Assembly (NCBI RefSeq): GCF_000143415.4
Contig: NW_003314267.1
Span: 3,099,407 to 3,163,406, forward strand
Origin: Selaginella moellendorffii
Lineage: Eukaryota > Streptophyta > Lycopodiopsida > Selaginellales > Selaginellaceae
Direction: 5' to 3'
DNA: 64,000 bases
Below are positions 10,385 through 22,690 of the stretch, in pieces (positions within the stretch are counted from its first letter, which is position 1; each line of letters begins with the position of its first letter). Made by a program: the position numbers and the translations under genes. The notes under the pieces were generated by a model. It did not search any database, had not been told where the DNA came from, and saw nothing but the letters and a program-made list of their open reading frames with translations.

Positions 10385-11918
10385 TGGCATATGGCCTTAC
10401 GCCATTCCTAGGTGCGATGATACAAATAACAAGTATAAATTCTTAGTTTTTCTAGCAAATCTTACTTAAAGTTCAAGGTGAACAAGCCGAATATGAATTC
10501 ATCGGATTGTTATAAAAAATTGCGAGGTGATGGCATGAGGCGATATGCCATTTGAGAGTGGTAGCCATTCCTATATGAGGTGAGTGAAATATTTATTAAA
10601 AATACCTCATTCAATTGTGCACTTCTAAGTCTTGGTCCACTCAGTACTGTTTGCATGTTTCTATTTTAATTCTTTCTCTAAAATGTTATTTAGCATGTGG
10701 CTTCATGCCATTGCTCTCCACAATCATGCATTGAATTTTTCTATCCTTGCATAATACTTCTCCATATATATAGCATGTGCGCACATGTGATATGGTTCAT
10801 TAGGCCTGATATAGTGTGTGAGGTAAAACAAAGATGATGTGACATATGCATTTACCAATCACATGTGCATAAATCTAATAATATGGCGTGTGGCCTATAT
10901 TAATGGCAAATAAACCCATATTGTGGGCTTACGTGCTTTATGTACCATCATTCCCTTGCAGCGTGTGTGTTGGTTTCCTTTTATAACACAACGAACTCCA
11001 TATTTTAGGGTGAAGAGCGTTCTCATGGCAAGCACAAAATCTGTAAGTGAGGCAGAAAAGGAGACGGAGAAGGAGATAGGTGAAGATGTAGAATATATAA
11101 GTCTTCCAAACTCCCCGTACTATACTCCAGATGATCATTTTTCTGAACAAACGGCAACATTAACAACTATCGAGAACGCCCCAGTAACGTCAGAGACAAC
11201 AATCCAAAGCAAAACAACTGACCCGGAGAAGGATGATAGTACCGCTGAGAGTACCAAAAAGGAGGTGTCCGCTAGTGCTTAGGCTTATAATGGCGTGTGC
11301 CCTCATGCCATTTACTTGATCACCAAATACCTTTTTCCCTTTGCACTAGTATATCTTAATACTGGTTTGAGAAACAGAATGGCATGTGCCCTTAGGCCTT
11401 TTACTAAATCACCTTTGAAAGAAATGCAAGCCTCTATGTCGTAAAAAAAAGGTACTAGAGAAATTCCTTAATAATATGAATGTTATTTAGTTTCATGAAA
11501 ATACACTAAGGGTCAAATGAGTTAAATGACTTCTCCAGACTAGCAATGCCTCTTGCTACACCTTCACAATTAGATTCGTTAGAAAAAGATAACATTGAAT
11601 AATATCTAAATGTTCTCACCATTAAGTTATATGTCTAGCTAATAGGAATGACGTTCATCTTGGAAAGCTCACCACACGCTCAATGAACAAACAAATAGTA
11701 TGTGCGTGCATGCCATCGCTCTTCTTTAGCTTCAGATTCGGCTTGTTCACCTTGACAATGAGATTTATTATACAACCAAATGGACTCAGTCTGGACACAA
11801 AGTCACCGCGCTAGTCACCATGCCTCAGATATGTCTAGCCCCTGGACAAAAAACATATAATTTCATGTCATTTTCAAATACTTGAAAATTTGTACCTAGT
11901 CCCATTTTACTGAATAAA
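10385..11918. other. AT-rich right flank of the putative transposon, palindrome-rich
   Basis: It holds eight palindromes and one modest open frame: 11024-11282 plus, about 85 residues, beginning MASTKSVSEAEKE and rich in Ser, Thr, Glu and Lys. That frame could be a terminal exon of the plus-strand gene: a possible acceptor TATTTTAG lies at ~11008, and a palindrome follows its stop at 11290. I do not recognise the sequence. Confidence 0.4.
10471..10551 (+). repeat. Tandem copy of the last exon of the DUF7869-like gene
   Basis: The segment GTTCAAGGTGAACAAGCCGAATATGAAT and the following GCGAGGTGATGGCAT repeat the arrangement at 10343-10390: acceptor, exon start, stop, palindrome. The exon body is eroded. 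A third, inverted trace lies at about 11729-11757. Confidence 0.65.
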
Positions 11919-11942
11919 TCCCACTTTAACGAAATAGAGCTT
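11919..11942 (-). repeat. Right terminal inverted repeat
   Basis: Inverse of 4430-4453: begins TCCCACTTTAACG and ends AAATAGAGCTT, abutting chromovirus coding sequence (GGTTAGTC, the counterpart of GGCTAGTC in the better copy). Confidence 0.75.
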
Positions 11943-14900
11943 GGTTAGTCATACACTATCAAGGTTTGAACAAGGTGACTGTTCGGAACTGTTATCTGCT
12001 GCCCCTGATCTCGGACCTATTGGAATGCTTTGGCAGTGCCCACTTTTTTACCAAGATCAACTTCTGTGGAGCATACAACCTGATCCGGATTTGGCCTGGC
12101 GATGAATGGAAGACTGTGTTCCGAACCTGCTATGGCCACTTCGAGTACACTGTCATACCGTTTGGCTTGACAAATGCTCCAACAGTTTTTCAACACATGG
12201 TGAATGAATTCTTTCGGGAGTTTCTTGATCAGATGGTGATTGTCTACCTCGACGACATCCTCATCTACTCAAAAACTCAGGAGGAGCACGACGAGTATGT
12301 GTGCAAGGTGCTGGTGAAGCTGCGGGAACACGGCCTATATGTGAAGCTTGAGAAGTGTTCCTTCGATCAGGAGTCTATGGAGTTCCTTGGGTACATTGTC
12401 ACTCCTGAGGGTATCACGATGGATCCTACCAAAGTCAAGACTATTCTCGAATGAGAGCCTCTACAATCAATGTCAAACATTCAAGTTTTCCTTGGCTTCA
12501 CCAACTTCTACCCCAAATTCATTACTCACTACTTTAACATTGTTCTTCCTCTCACGCATCTCACTCACAAGGATGTTCCTTTCTCTTGATTTGCTGCTGC
12601 CGAGTAGGCATTCAACACACTCAAGATGGCCTTCAATTCTACTCCCATCTTGATCCACGCTGATCCCTCATAACCTTTCTTCATCGAGATGGACGCCTCC
12701 GACTTTGCCATAAGTGCTGTACTGTCTCAACTCGGAGCGGATCAAGAATTTCATCCGGTCGCTTTCCATTCTCGGAAATTCTAGCCTACGGAGATCAATT
12801 ATGAAATCCATGACAAGGAGCTCCTTGCCATCATGGATTCCTTTGGAGAGTGGTGTCATTTCTTGGAGGGGGCAAGCCATCAAACAATGATCTGAACGGA
12901 TCACAAAAATTTTGAGTACTTTGCCACTTCCTGAGTTTTGAGCTGTCGTCAGGCAAGGTGGGCACAATTTCTGAGTCGGTTTGACTTTGTTATCAGGTAT
13001 AGACCTAAAAAGCTTTAGGGCCTTTCTGATGCTCTTTCAAGGTGCTCTTATCTCAGTCTCAGGCTTGGTAATCCTGCCTTTGATCAACAGGACCAGGTTA
13101 TCCTCGGTCCTAATCGGCTTCACGTTATGGCAATTTCCCTGGCCCCTTAGGGCTCCTCCTTGATGGATGTGATTAGAAAAAATCTTCAATCCGACGACCT
13201 CACCAATGACATTTTCCCCCATCTTCAGGCTGAACACCCAATGACTCCCGACTGCCAGCGATTTGATGAGTTCGAGTTTTTAGATGCCTTGTTGTACCAT
13301 GGGGAGCAGCTTTACGTTCTTGAAGGTGATGCTCAAAGGTTGGTCCTGATGGCGTGCCACAATAGCCTAACTGTTGGTCACTTCGGCATAGCAAAAACCT
13401 ATGAGCTAGTTGCACGGGACTTTTAGTGGCCCCACATGGATGACTACATCAAAGCTTTTGTTACCTTTTGTGACACTTGTGCCTAGAATAAGGTACCTCA
13501 CCACCTTCCTTTAGGTTTGCTTTGTTCCCTCTCAGTCCCTTCAGGTCCTAAGGAATCCATCTCCATAGATTTCTTGAGTGATCTTCCGAGTTCTAGAGGC
13601 TTCAACAGCATTTTAGTTGTGGTGGATCGCTTCACAAAGATGGCACACTTCCTGCCGTGTACTAGGAATTTTCGGGTGAGGACATGGCAAAATTGGTATT
13701 CAGGGAAATTTTCCGACTTCATGGGATTCCTGTAGATGTGGTTTCGGATTGGGGACCTCAGTTCATCTCTCATTTTTGGCAACAGTTCTTGCAATTGCTT
13801 GGAGTGAAGGCCAACCTTTCTTTGGCATATCATCCTCAAACTAATGAACAGTCCGAGCCAACGATTCAAACGTTGGAACAATTCCTGAGGTGTTTCATCA
13901 ACTATCATCAGGATGACTTGTTCGATATCCTTCCCCTTGCTGAGTTCTCCTATAACAACTCTGTTCATTCCTCCTTTCGAGTTTCTCCCTTCTTTGCAAA
14001 CTCTGGCCAAAATTCTCGATTCAATTTCTCACTTCCTTCTCCATCTGAATCCTCTCATTCAAATCCCTGCTCTGAGGCATTTGTCTCCAACCTCCAAGAA
14101 ATCCACAACTCTATCTCCTTCCATCTTCATCATGCTCAGGAATCTCACAAAACATTCACCAATGTCCATCATTAGGATTGTCCCCCTTACAATATCGGGG
14201 ATAAAGTCTGGCTCCTCAGGCAAAATATCTTCACCACCAGGCCATGTCCCCAACTCGATTTCAAACGCCTCAATCCTTTCCTTATCATTGCCATCATTAA
14301 TCCTGTCACTTATCACCTTGCACTTCCCTCCTCATATCAAATTCACCCCGTTTTTCACTCATCTCTCCTTGAGCCTTATATTCCTATCTCTATTCCAAAT
14401 CGGGTCCCCCAGTGCAGCTCGAGGATGGGTCTGAGTACAAGGTTCAGGACATCCTTGATTCCAAGATCTCATGGTCTAAACTCTATTATCTGGTAGACTA
14501 GAAGCGTTACGAACCTAAAGAATGCACTTGGGAACCTACAGACATCCTAATTCATTCTCCTGACTTTGTTCAGGACTTCCACCGCCGCTATCCTTCTCAT
14601 CCCAGTCCTCATTCTTTTCATTCTCCTTCTCCTGTCCCTCGCTGCCCATCTCATCCTCCTCTTCGTTCTCATTCACATCGTCGTTCCACTTGTTCTTGAG
14701 GAGGGGGTGCTGTCAGGAATCCCCCAATTCTTGCCACATTCCTGACTCTTGCCGGATTCCTAACCTACAGACCATATTCCTAACTCTCGAGACACTTCCT
14801 TATTCCTGACTCTCTGATTTCCCGTAGAATTCCTAAGTCTCAAACCACATTCTTGATGATGACGTGGTGCCTCCTCGACATCAGCTATATTTAGGCCGTC

Positions 14901-15070
14901 CTTGATCCAAGAGTGGTGGAGTTTCATCAACTTATAGTATATATAGGTTAGCCTTGTTCCATTTTCCACAATTTGAATTAACACCAGTCTAAGGCATCTT
15001 TTTCGTTTCCACTAGCTTTTCTCTTTGTCTTTTACATTTTCCAGTCTTGATTTTGTTGGGGGTCTTGACA
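11943..15070 (+). mobile_element. Chromovirus (Ty3/gypsy) copy 1: pol 3' part and 3' LTR, decayed
   Basis: It starts abruptly inside the reverse transcriptase. Order: RT with VYLDDILIYS (~12240), RNase H, integrase with zinc motif (~13370-13490) and core, integrase C-terminus, chromodomain remnant (YKVQDILDSKISWSK, ~14430), then a purine tract GAGGAGGGGGTGC and LTR. Gag and protease are missing. Against the copy at 39634-45208 there are at least ten stops between 12450 and 13490. Nearly all are at Trp (TGG to TAG/TGA) or Gln (CAG to TAG) codons. The break at its left edge coincides with the right end of the putative transposon. Confidence 0.9.
14711..15070 (+). repeat. Chromovirus 3' LTR, 360 bp
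   Basis: TGTCAGGAATCCC...GGGGGTCTTGACA, the same length as the LTR at 39634-39993 and directly after the polypurine tract 14697-14710. It contains TATATATA near 14938 followed by ACAATTTGAATTAACACC, the region argued at 44926 to be the transcript start. Confidence 0.9.
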
Positions 15071-18000
15071 CTACAAAGATTTGGACCATTCAAAATGTGG
15101 TTCATGAGCTGCGAGCCCTTAATTGAAATCAGCAAAAAATGCAAGATGAGATGCATGGCATGATGGATACCATGCATGGGCATATTGAGGTATTCGAGGC
15201 TGGACATTGTAGTGCTCCAAGTAAGTCAGATACTAAAAAGTTGCAAACTTTGCAGCGTGAGGATGACGGGGACGACCATTTCGGTCGGAGGAAGAGGCTT
15301 TTGGTTGTTGCTTATCAACTCAACTGTGTGTGGAACAAGATGGAGCTCGAGGATACTCGTGAATCAGCTTTAATACTAGAGGGCATGTTCCGTGGCGATC
15401 TAGTGCGGATTTTACTGGATAGTTGGAGCAATAACAACTTTGTTTTGGCAAAGTTTGTTGTGGAGCAGGCTGGAAGTGTTGGTTAGCAAAACCATACTTG
15501 TAGAGACTTTTTATCTTGTGGATATCCATCGTGTGGATCTCATTCTTAGGATGCCATGATTGGTGAAAGTGGATCCAGAGATAAAGTGCAGTATTAAGCG
15601 TGTCTCGCTAGAGTATGGTGGCGTTAAAGATGTGTGGTTTGGAGAAGGTGTTCAACCACCACTTGTTATGCTCTCTGCTACATCTTTGATGCGGGCTTGT
15701 TATAATAGAAAAACACTTTCAAGTTACTTGCTATTTGTTTGTGACTTAAGGGACCAAGGCACGTGTGGGGGAGAAGCAGTAATATGGGATGTACTTGATG
15801 AGTTTTTTGATGTTTTTTCATCTGAACTTCCTCATGGGTTGCCTCCATTATGAGGTGTGGAGCATGGGATTACATTGGAGCTGGGGATGCAGCCAATTTA
15901 CCAACATCCATTTCGGTTAAGTTATGCAAAGGAGCAAGAAGTTCAACGACAAGTCAAGGAGTTATTTAAATTTGGATTTATTCAGCCAAGTAAGTCTCTG
16001 TTTGGTGCTCTGGTCTTGCTTGTGAAGAAGAAGGACGGTTCAATATAGATGTGTATTGACTACCATGCTTTGAACAAGAAGACAGTGAAGGATAAGATGT
16101 TGATGCCACGTGTAGATGATATCCTAGACAAGCTTGGTGAAGCACGAGTGTTTACTAAGATTGATTTGAGGAGTGGATATCATCAGATTGTAATGGATGA
16201 TACATCTATCTCCAAGATGGCATTCAACACAAACTTTGAACATTTTGAGTTTACAGTTATACCATTTGGTTTGACGAATGCACCAGCCACATTTACTTAG
16301 TTGATGACAGAGGTATTTAGGTGTTATCTTCACGAGTTTGTAGAGATTTTCTTGGACGATATTCTTGTTTTTAGCAAGAATATGGAGGAGCATAAGGTGC
16401 ATTTGCACAAGGTTCTTTTGTTACTTTGAGATAACAAACTTTATGTGAAGAAGGGCAAATATGAATTTGCAAAGTCGGAGGTGGAATATTTAGGCCATAT
16501 TGTGACATCTAAGGGTGTCAAGACGGATCTAAGGAAGGTGGTTATGGTGGAAAATTGGCCTACACCAAATACAGTGTCCAAGTTGTATAATTTTCTTGGT
16601 ATGGCTAGTTACTACCGACGTTTCTAGCATAAGTTTGCAAAGGTAACTATTCCTTTGATATGGTTGTTACTCAAGAATGTGTCATTCAAGTGGAAGAAGC
16701 CACAAAAGGAGAGTTTTGTGGTGCTGAAATGATTGTTGAGTGAGACTCTAGTGCTTCGCATTGCTGATCCATCAAAACCTTACAAGGTGACATGTGATGC
16801 GAGTGGTTATGCACTGGGAGGAGTTCTCATGCAAGAGGGACAGCCTATTCCATATGAGAGTCGAACTTTGAATTCCATAGAGCAATGCTATTCCACATAT
16901 GAGCAAGAGTTACTCTCTATTGTTCATGCTTTGCAAACATAGTAGCACTATCTTTATGGTGTAGTGTTTGTAGTGTTGACAGATCATAAACCACTTGTGT
17001 ATCTTTTCACACAGATGGAGTTGAACACTAGGCAAGCTCGTTGGATGGTCAAACTCATAGAGTTTGGGGAGTTTTCTATTAAACATCATCAGGGAAAATC
17101 AAATATGGTGGCAGATGCTTTATCTCATGTTCGTCATGCGACAAAGTTACAAACACGATTTTGTCATCATTTAATTAAGGTGGTCAATGAGTTTGGGCAG
17201 TTGGTTGTGCGTGCTTATGCTCAGGATGCTAAGATGGCCTCTTTGCAAGACCAAATGAAAGCCCTTTTCTCATTGGTGGATGGGATTTTCTACTATAATG
17301 GCCATGTATATTTGCTATGGGTGGATGCGTTAATTACTAAGTTTTATTCCACTATCATGATCGTTCAAAAGCCAATCATTTTGGGGGGAAGAAGACATAT
17401 GAGTTGATTAAGTGCAATTTTTTTATTGCAAGAATATGAAGGCTGATATCCTCAAGTATTATAAATCATGTGAGCTCTGTCAGAGGTTAAGGTGCCATGG
17501 GAGAAGCCAGAGGGACTTTTGCAACCTTTACCTATTCCTCAGAGCTGTTGGTGTAGTATCTCTATGAACTTCATCACTTATTTGCCATGAATATAGAGGC
17601 AAAAGGAGCAAGTATGGGTCACAATGGATTGGTTGATGAAGTATGTGCAGTTGTTGGCTCTTTGGAAGACTGTCACTACCTCAGACTTGGCTATGGTTTA
17701 CTTGGAGAAGGTTTTTCCTGATTTTGGTTTGCCAGAGGACATCATTAGTGAGCAAGATTCAAAGTTCATCAGTGGATTTTGGAAAAGCTTTGCAAAGTCT
17801 ATGCAAGTGACTTTGAAACTCTCGAGTGGAAATCATCCTCAAACAGATGGGCAAACTGAGCATGTGAATCAAGTGGTGGAGGATATGCTACATTGTAGCA
17901 TTAGTCAAAAGTAAAGATAGTGGGATCTATATCTTCCATTAGTGAAATTTGCTTATAACAATAACCAACATAGTGGAACCAAGCTAAGTCTTTAGTTTGC

Positions 18001-18757
18001 TATGTTTGGAAGGCATCCCCGAACAACGGTGGAGTTGAGATTGCATTTGAGTAAGGACATTCAAGATAAGTTTGATTTCAAGGCAATTGATCTGGCCATA
18101 AAACTTGATGAAATTCTAGTGGTGTGCAAACAGAATTTGCAGACAGCTTAGGATAGAGTGGAGAAGTTTGCTAATGAATATCGCCAATTCCAGAAATATA
18201 AGGTGGATAATCTCGTCTTCATGCGAGTGATCTTTTCGTCAAGTGAGCAGTAGAACACCTTAGTGCCTTTACAGACAGAGAAGAGTGATAAACTTTCCCA
18301 TCGATATGCTGGTCCATATGAAGTGCTGGAGCGCATTGGTAAAGTGGCTTATCGGGTGCAATTGCTAGCTGGGGTGAAAATTCATCCAATATTTTATGTC
18401 AGTCAGTTGAAAGGTGTACTATCTCAGAGTGACGGGCCCAATGCCTCCTTGATGTATATGCCTGTGGAAGGTGGACCAAGAACTTGAGTAGGGTTCCCCA
18501 GAAAGGGTGATCATTGGTACAACTCGTCCTTGGGACAAGGACTTTGTTGGGGGGGAAGAATTGTTAGGTGTCAGCTTTGACCACGTGGTCAACATCAGTC
18601 AAAGGGAGGCTCAAGGGTATATTAAGGCATGTTAGGGTATTAACCTACCCTAGGGCTCACAGTGGAGTAGCGGCGCAGTGGAGCTTTTGAGGTAGCTCTA
18701 GGGTGGTTGGGGTGGTGAGGAACCTCAAGAGGGGGTGTAGTAGAGATCTTGCATCGA
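15071..18757 (+). mobile_element. Second Ty3/gypsy family (G2), copy A, decayed
   Basis: Pieces in order: gag tail with DHFGRRKRL (~15280); retropepsin in the form ILLDSWSNN (~15410, active-site Gly changed to Trp; copy B keeps LLDSGS); RT with KIDLRSGYHQI and FLDDILVFS (~16155-16375); RNase H (VTCDASGYALGGVL, ~16780; LTDHKPLVYLF, ~16980); integrase core (DFGLPEDIISEQDSKF, ~17720); integrase tail (~18300). The frame is broken by stops, mostly at former Gln and Trp codons. A polypurine tract lies at 18547-18560 and the LTR from 18562 (TGTTAGGTGTC) to ~18757, where it loses similarity to the other G2 LTRs. It carries no chromodomain. Its 5' part was lost where the chromovirus LTR ends. Confidence 0.88.
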
Positions 18758-20089
18758 TAATGCTTCAAGAGTGGAGTCAATAGCTTGTGGCGGTGGCGTG
18801 AGAACAAAATCATTTTGCCCAATCAAGAGTGCACTCAACCTAGTAGGCAGCGACAATGGCGTTTCCTCTTGCGCAGTTCTAGGTGGTGTTTGAGCTGCCG
18901 TACATCGCTTCAGAGCTAAGCCTGGAGTGTTGGTGCATCTTGGTGAAGGCGTAGGGGTAGAGTGAGTGAGAGGGAAAGAGTGAGAGAGAAAAAGAAACTC
19001 CCAAATTACCTAAGTTACCCTATTTTACTGTGTTAGCATTAAGCTTTGTCCTCTTGCCTTTGTATGCAAACGTATTGTGGAAATTTTTTTTCCTTGTTGA
19101 TCTCTATTCATTAATCCTTGTGATTTGTTGGCAAAGTTTATAGAATAGGGCAAGAAAAATGTTGACATTACTTTTAGAGTATTTGCCCCTTCTTTTCTTT
19201 TCCTCTAAGTATTGCATTGCTTAGAAAAAATTTCTATAAGCCATATTAGCAAGATTTTGAGGGAAAGCCTGCTCCAAAGAAAGAAATATCTATTTAACAC
19301 ATCCCTTGATTTCTTTTCGTGGAACTTCCCCATCAAAGAAAACACTCAGATAAATGAGGATTTCTCTAATGGACATGTATTTTCTCTTTGTTTTGAATGA
19401 ACAGATATATGTTTGAGCTTACTAAGAAAAGATTATTCCTTCTATCCAATTCCACTGATCTAACTCTATAGGGAGATAGAACAGCTTAGAAATAAAATCC
19501 TAAGTGATCTTAATATCCCTTCTATCCATTTTAAAAGCCAGTTTTACCCATAATTGAAGAACCAATTTATCTTCCTATGGTTATATAAAGTTTGATGTCA
19601 CTTTAGGTAGTTAATCACAATGAATCCCTATACCCTAAAATATAAATAATATTTATGTTTATATCTTCATGGTACTTCCTTAAACGGTTTAAATTTACTA
19701 TTGCAGTATCATCCTTATTTAAGGTGTGCACTTCAGCCCTTCCTAGAGCTAATATCTTAGACAAAATAAATGGACTATTTCATTCTCTCTTGAATTTGTT
19801 TCCAAGAGTATTTATTTTGTTTTGATACTAAAGGACCTTATTTTTTGGCTTAAGAGATTTTTAATTGTTTATCATGTCTAACTTTTTTGGTTTTTTGAAT
19901 TCCATATAATTGCTCTAAGCTTAAGCTCATCTAAGTTTTTATTTTAGCAAGTCTTTGCTTAAAAGTTAAGCCATGTTTAATTGCAATACGCCAAGAGGGA
20001 ATTAGAAATTTTATAAGCGTTAAAGTTTTTTAGCTATAGGTAAAACAAAATGATATCATGGCTATGGATATTTTATATGCAGTCCTATA
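18758..20089. other. No recognised gene
   Basis: 18758-19010 is GC-richer with GAG-rich words, the rest AT-rich. Only short open frames are present and none resembles a known family to me. Parts may be old gypsy leader sequence. Confidence 0.35.
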
Positions 20090-22470
20090 AGCCCATAAAG
20101 CATTTAAAATTTTCTCATCCCAGTCTTTTTGATTATCCTTTACAATTTTTTTCAAGATATTTTTAAGCATTTTGTTAGTAGATTCAATTTGACTATTCTC
20201 TTGCATGTAACATGGTATGGACTTTTTGTGTTTAAGGATGAAGTCTTGTATAAGATGAAATGGGTGCCTTTATCTATAATGATCTTTTTAGGCAAACCAA
20301 ATCTTACAATGATGTTTTTATAAATGAATTTGGCAATATTAGTTGTTGAGGCTTATTTCATAAGCATAGCTTTTACGCATTTAGTCATATAATCAGTGGC
20401 GACTAAAATGTATTTGTTCCTTTTACTGCTTGTCACCATAGGACTTACAAAATCCAACCTTTATTTATGAAATGCTTCATATGGATAAGTAAAATTTAGT
20501 TCATGGATTTGTTTTTTAGATAGTAGTTTATACCTTTGGTAAATATCACAATTTTTATAGAAAATTGCTATATCTTTCCAAAGCATAAACCACCACAACC
20601 CTACTTATAAGACTTTCTTAGCAGTGATTTCGTTTGCAAAATGGTCTCTTGATAGCCATAAATGAGCTTTTTTTAAGATTTCATTTTTTTCTTCTTTCCT
20701 ATTAACATATCTCCTTAGTGTTCCATGGATGCCTAATTTATATAGGCGCTCCCATACGACAGAGTAAGATCATGTCCTCAAGACAAGTAACTTCTTTTTC
20801 TTTAATAAGTTATAGTGGGATGGAATTGTGCCCATAGAAAGATAGATTTATATATCTTCCAACTACGTGGTGAGCATAAAGATTGCAAATGAGTGAGCAT
20901 CTAAGAGTTCATTTACCTTAGTATTATGTGACTATTTTGTAGTGATGTAGCTTAGGTAATCGGCTTGTTCATAGAATTTTCCAAGTCTATGTATTATTTC
21001 AAGATTATATTCTTGTAATAGTAAAAACCATCTAGTTAATTAAGCAGATATGCACAACTTTTTGATAAAATATAAAAAAGCCTTATGGTCAGCAAAGACA
21101 ATTACTTTGTTACCAAAAGATAATGCCTAAATTTTTGTAAAGTGTAAACTATGCGTAAAGCTTCTTTTTCAATCATTATATAGTTATGCTCACCAGGATT
21201 TAAGTATTTGTTGGCATAGTAGATAGGATGATTTTTTATATCACCTTTTATCTAGGATAATTTTACGCTTGTGGCAATATCAAAAGTATCTACATATAAG
21301 TGAAACTCCTTTGTCTAATCAGGCTTAAAAAGTATAGATGCCTCTTTGAGGCATTATTTAAACCTTAAGAATGCTTCTTAAATATTTTCGTTCCATATAA
21401 ATAAAGTATCTTTATTTAAAAAATCAGTAAGTGGTTACGCAATCTTAGCATAAGCTTTATAGATTGCCTATGATAGCTAACTTTACCTAAAAAGCAACAA
21501 AAACTTTTTAAGTCATGTGGTGAAAACATTGTCTTAATTACTTAAGTTTTATTTTTGTCTACAAGGATGCCTTCTTTATATACAATATGACCTAGAATTT
21601 ATAAATTTATATTCCCAAATTTATAAAAATTTATAAAAAATTTTAAAAATTTATAATAAAATTACATTTCTCTGGATTAAAGAAATGTTATATTCTCTAT
21701 ATTTTTGAAAACATTTTTGCAAGTAAATTATTTCATTTTGGAGTTGAGGACACTAAAATCATTCATGAAAACTCTCATGAAATTAGTGAAATATTCTCTA
21801 AAAGTGTTCATAATAACTCTTTGAAATATAAAAGAAACATTGCATAAGCTAGAAGGCATTTTACAATAGATATAAGTTCCCCATAGGCTTATAAAACGCC
21901 ATTTTATATTGATTTTTAAGTGTTACTTTCATTTGGTTATAGCTATAAAATCCATCTAAAAATGAATACATCTCATGATCTGCTACTGAATCCAAAATTT
22001 TGTTTGTGAAGGGAATAGGGAACATATCCTTTTTAATTGCATCATTTAGCTTTTTGTAATTCACACAAACTCATAATTTTCCATTTTTCTTAGACACAAT
22101 TACAAGTGGTGAAAGCCATTGAATATTCTGGATTGGATAAATAAATCCTACCTGGGACTTTATTTTGGTAATTAGGATTCATTCTATAGGGCATTTGCAT
22201 TTTTGGCATATTTCCCGAGAGTATCTCAATATAGCGCATACAGAGTTTTGGTGAAATGCTTTTTAAATTTGTGTAAGACTAAGCAAAAATGTCTTTGTAA
22301 TCTTTTAGTAGATTTATGGTTTGATTGCAAAATGAATTTTGCAATTCTTAAGCAATTGTGATAATATAAGGATTATTCTCATTTGTTAAATTGATTTGCT
22401 CAAGTGGTTGATCAGAAGAAACATGCAAAACATAGTTTTTCTATTGATCAATTTTATAAACAAAATCCTG
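20090..22470 (-). mobile_element. Very old Ty3/gypsy pol remnant
   Basis: Read on the minus strand, fragments of pol remain in the right order. RT: NYKKLNDAIKKDMFPIPF and SFLDGFYSYNQ (22064-21900). RNase H: HPIYYANKYLNPGEHNY and VFADHKAFLYFI (~21230-21080). Integrase: FGLPKKIIIDKGTHF-like (~20300). Stops and frameshifts are everywhere. The domain order and the FLDGFSGYNQ-like box place it among non-chromodomain gypsy elements. Confidence 0.75.
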
Positions 22471-22504
22471 CTTTAGGGAGAAATCTCTTATAATTGAACT
22501 AACA

Positions 22505-22690
22505 CCATACCCGACCTACCCACTATCCAGTTCCGTCACTCCTTGGCTCCAAGTTTGGGAGTTTGGCACTGTTCCTTCATTTAGTAGCCCAAGGCCCTGA
22601 ACCTCGAGTTCCATACCACTGTCCTTTGGACACGTGACATATGACATGTGGCATCTGTCACGTGGCATAAAGCAGGGTTTATAAGCAAAA
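22505..22690 (-). repeat. Repeat R fragment, reverse orientation
   Basis: It matches the inverse of about 3500-3650 and ~3950 of copy 1: 'CACTCCTTGGCTCCAAG', the ACATGTGGCATCTGTCACGTGGCA block. The middle of the repeat is deleted. Confidence 0.8.

Larger units (their letters stand above)
4524..11716. repeat. Regional array of about 21 copies of a 22-bp interrupted palindrome
   Basis: Each copy has half-sites ATGGCRTG and CAYGCCAT, 22 bp in all, with a six-base centre usually close to WGGNCN. Starts by eye: 4524, 4786, 5860, 5935, 7171, 7326, 7462, 7621 (degenerate), 7720, 7855, 7951, 8056, 8197, 10384, 10530, 10690, 10770, 10883, 11290, 11379 and 11695. Nine lie in consecutive short introns of the minus-strand gene, two in its coding repeats, and the rest beside or beyond gene ends. 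All lie between the terminal inverted repeats. They may be binding sites for an element-encoded protein, a hairpin-based selfish repeat, or intron-building units. Confidence 0.8.
4430..11942. mobile_element. Putative DNA transposon with 24-bp terminal inverted repeats
   Basis: The ends are inverted repeats of 24 bp with one mismatch, starting AAGCTCTATTT and ending GTTAAAGTGGGA. Between them lie two divergent genes: a DUF7869-like gene on the plus strand and a decayed multi-exon gene with an FCP1-like phosphatase domain on the minus strand. About 21 copies of a 22-bp palindrome are present, all inside these ends. The right flank is chromovirus reverse transcriptase sequence, the left flank is repeat R. 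I find no convincing target duplication (left flank ends ACGG, right flank starts GGTTAG). The gene content and the confined palindromes favour a single mobile unit, but mobility itself is inference. Confidence 0.6.
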
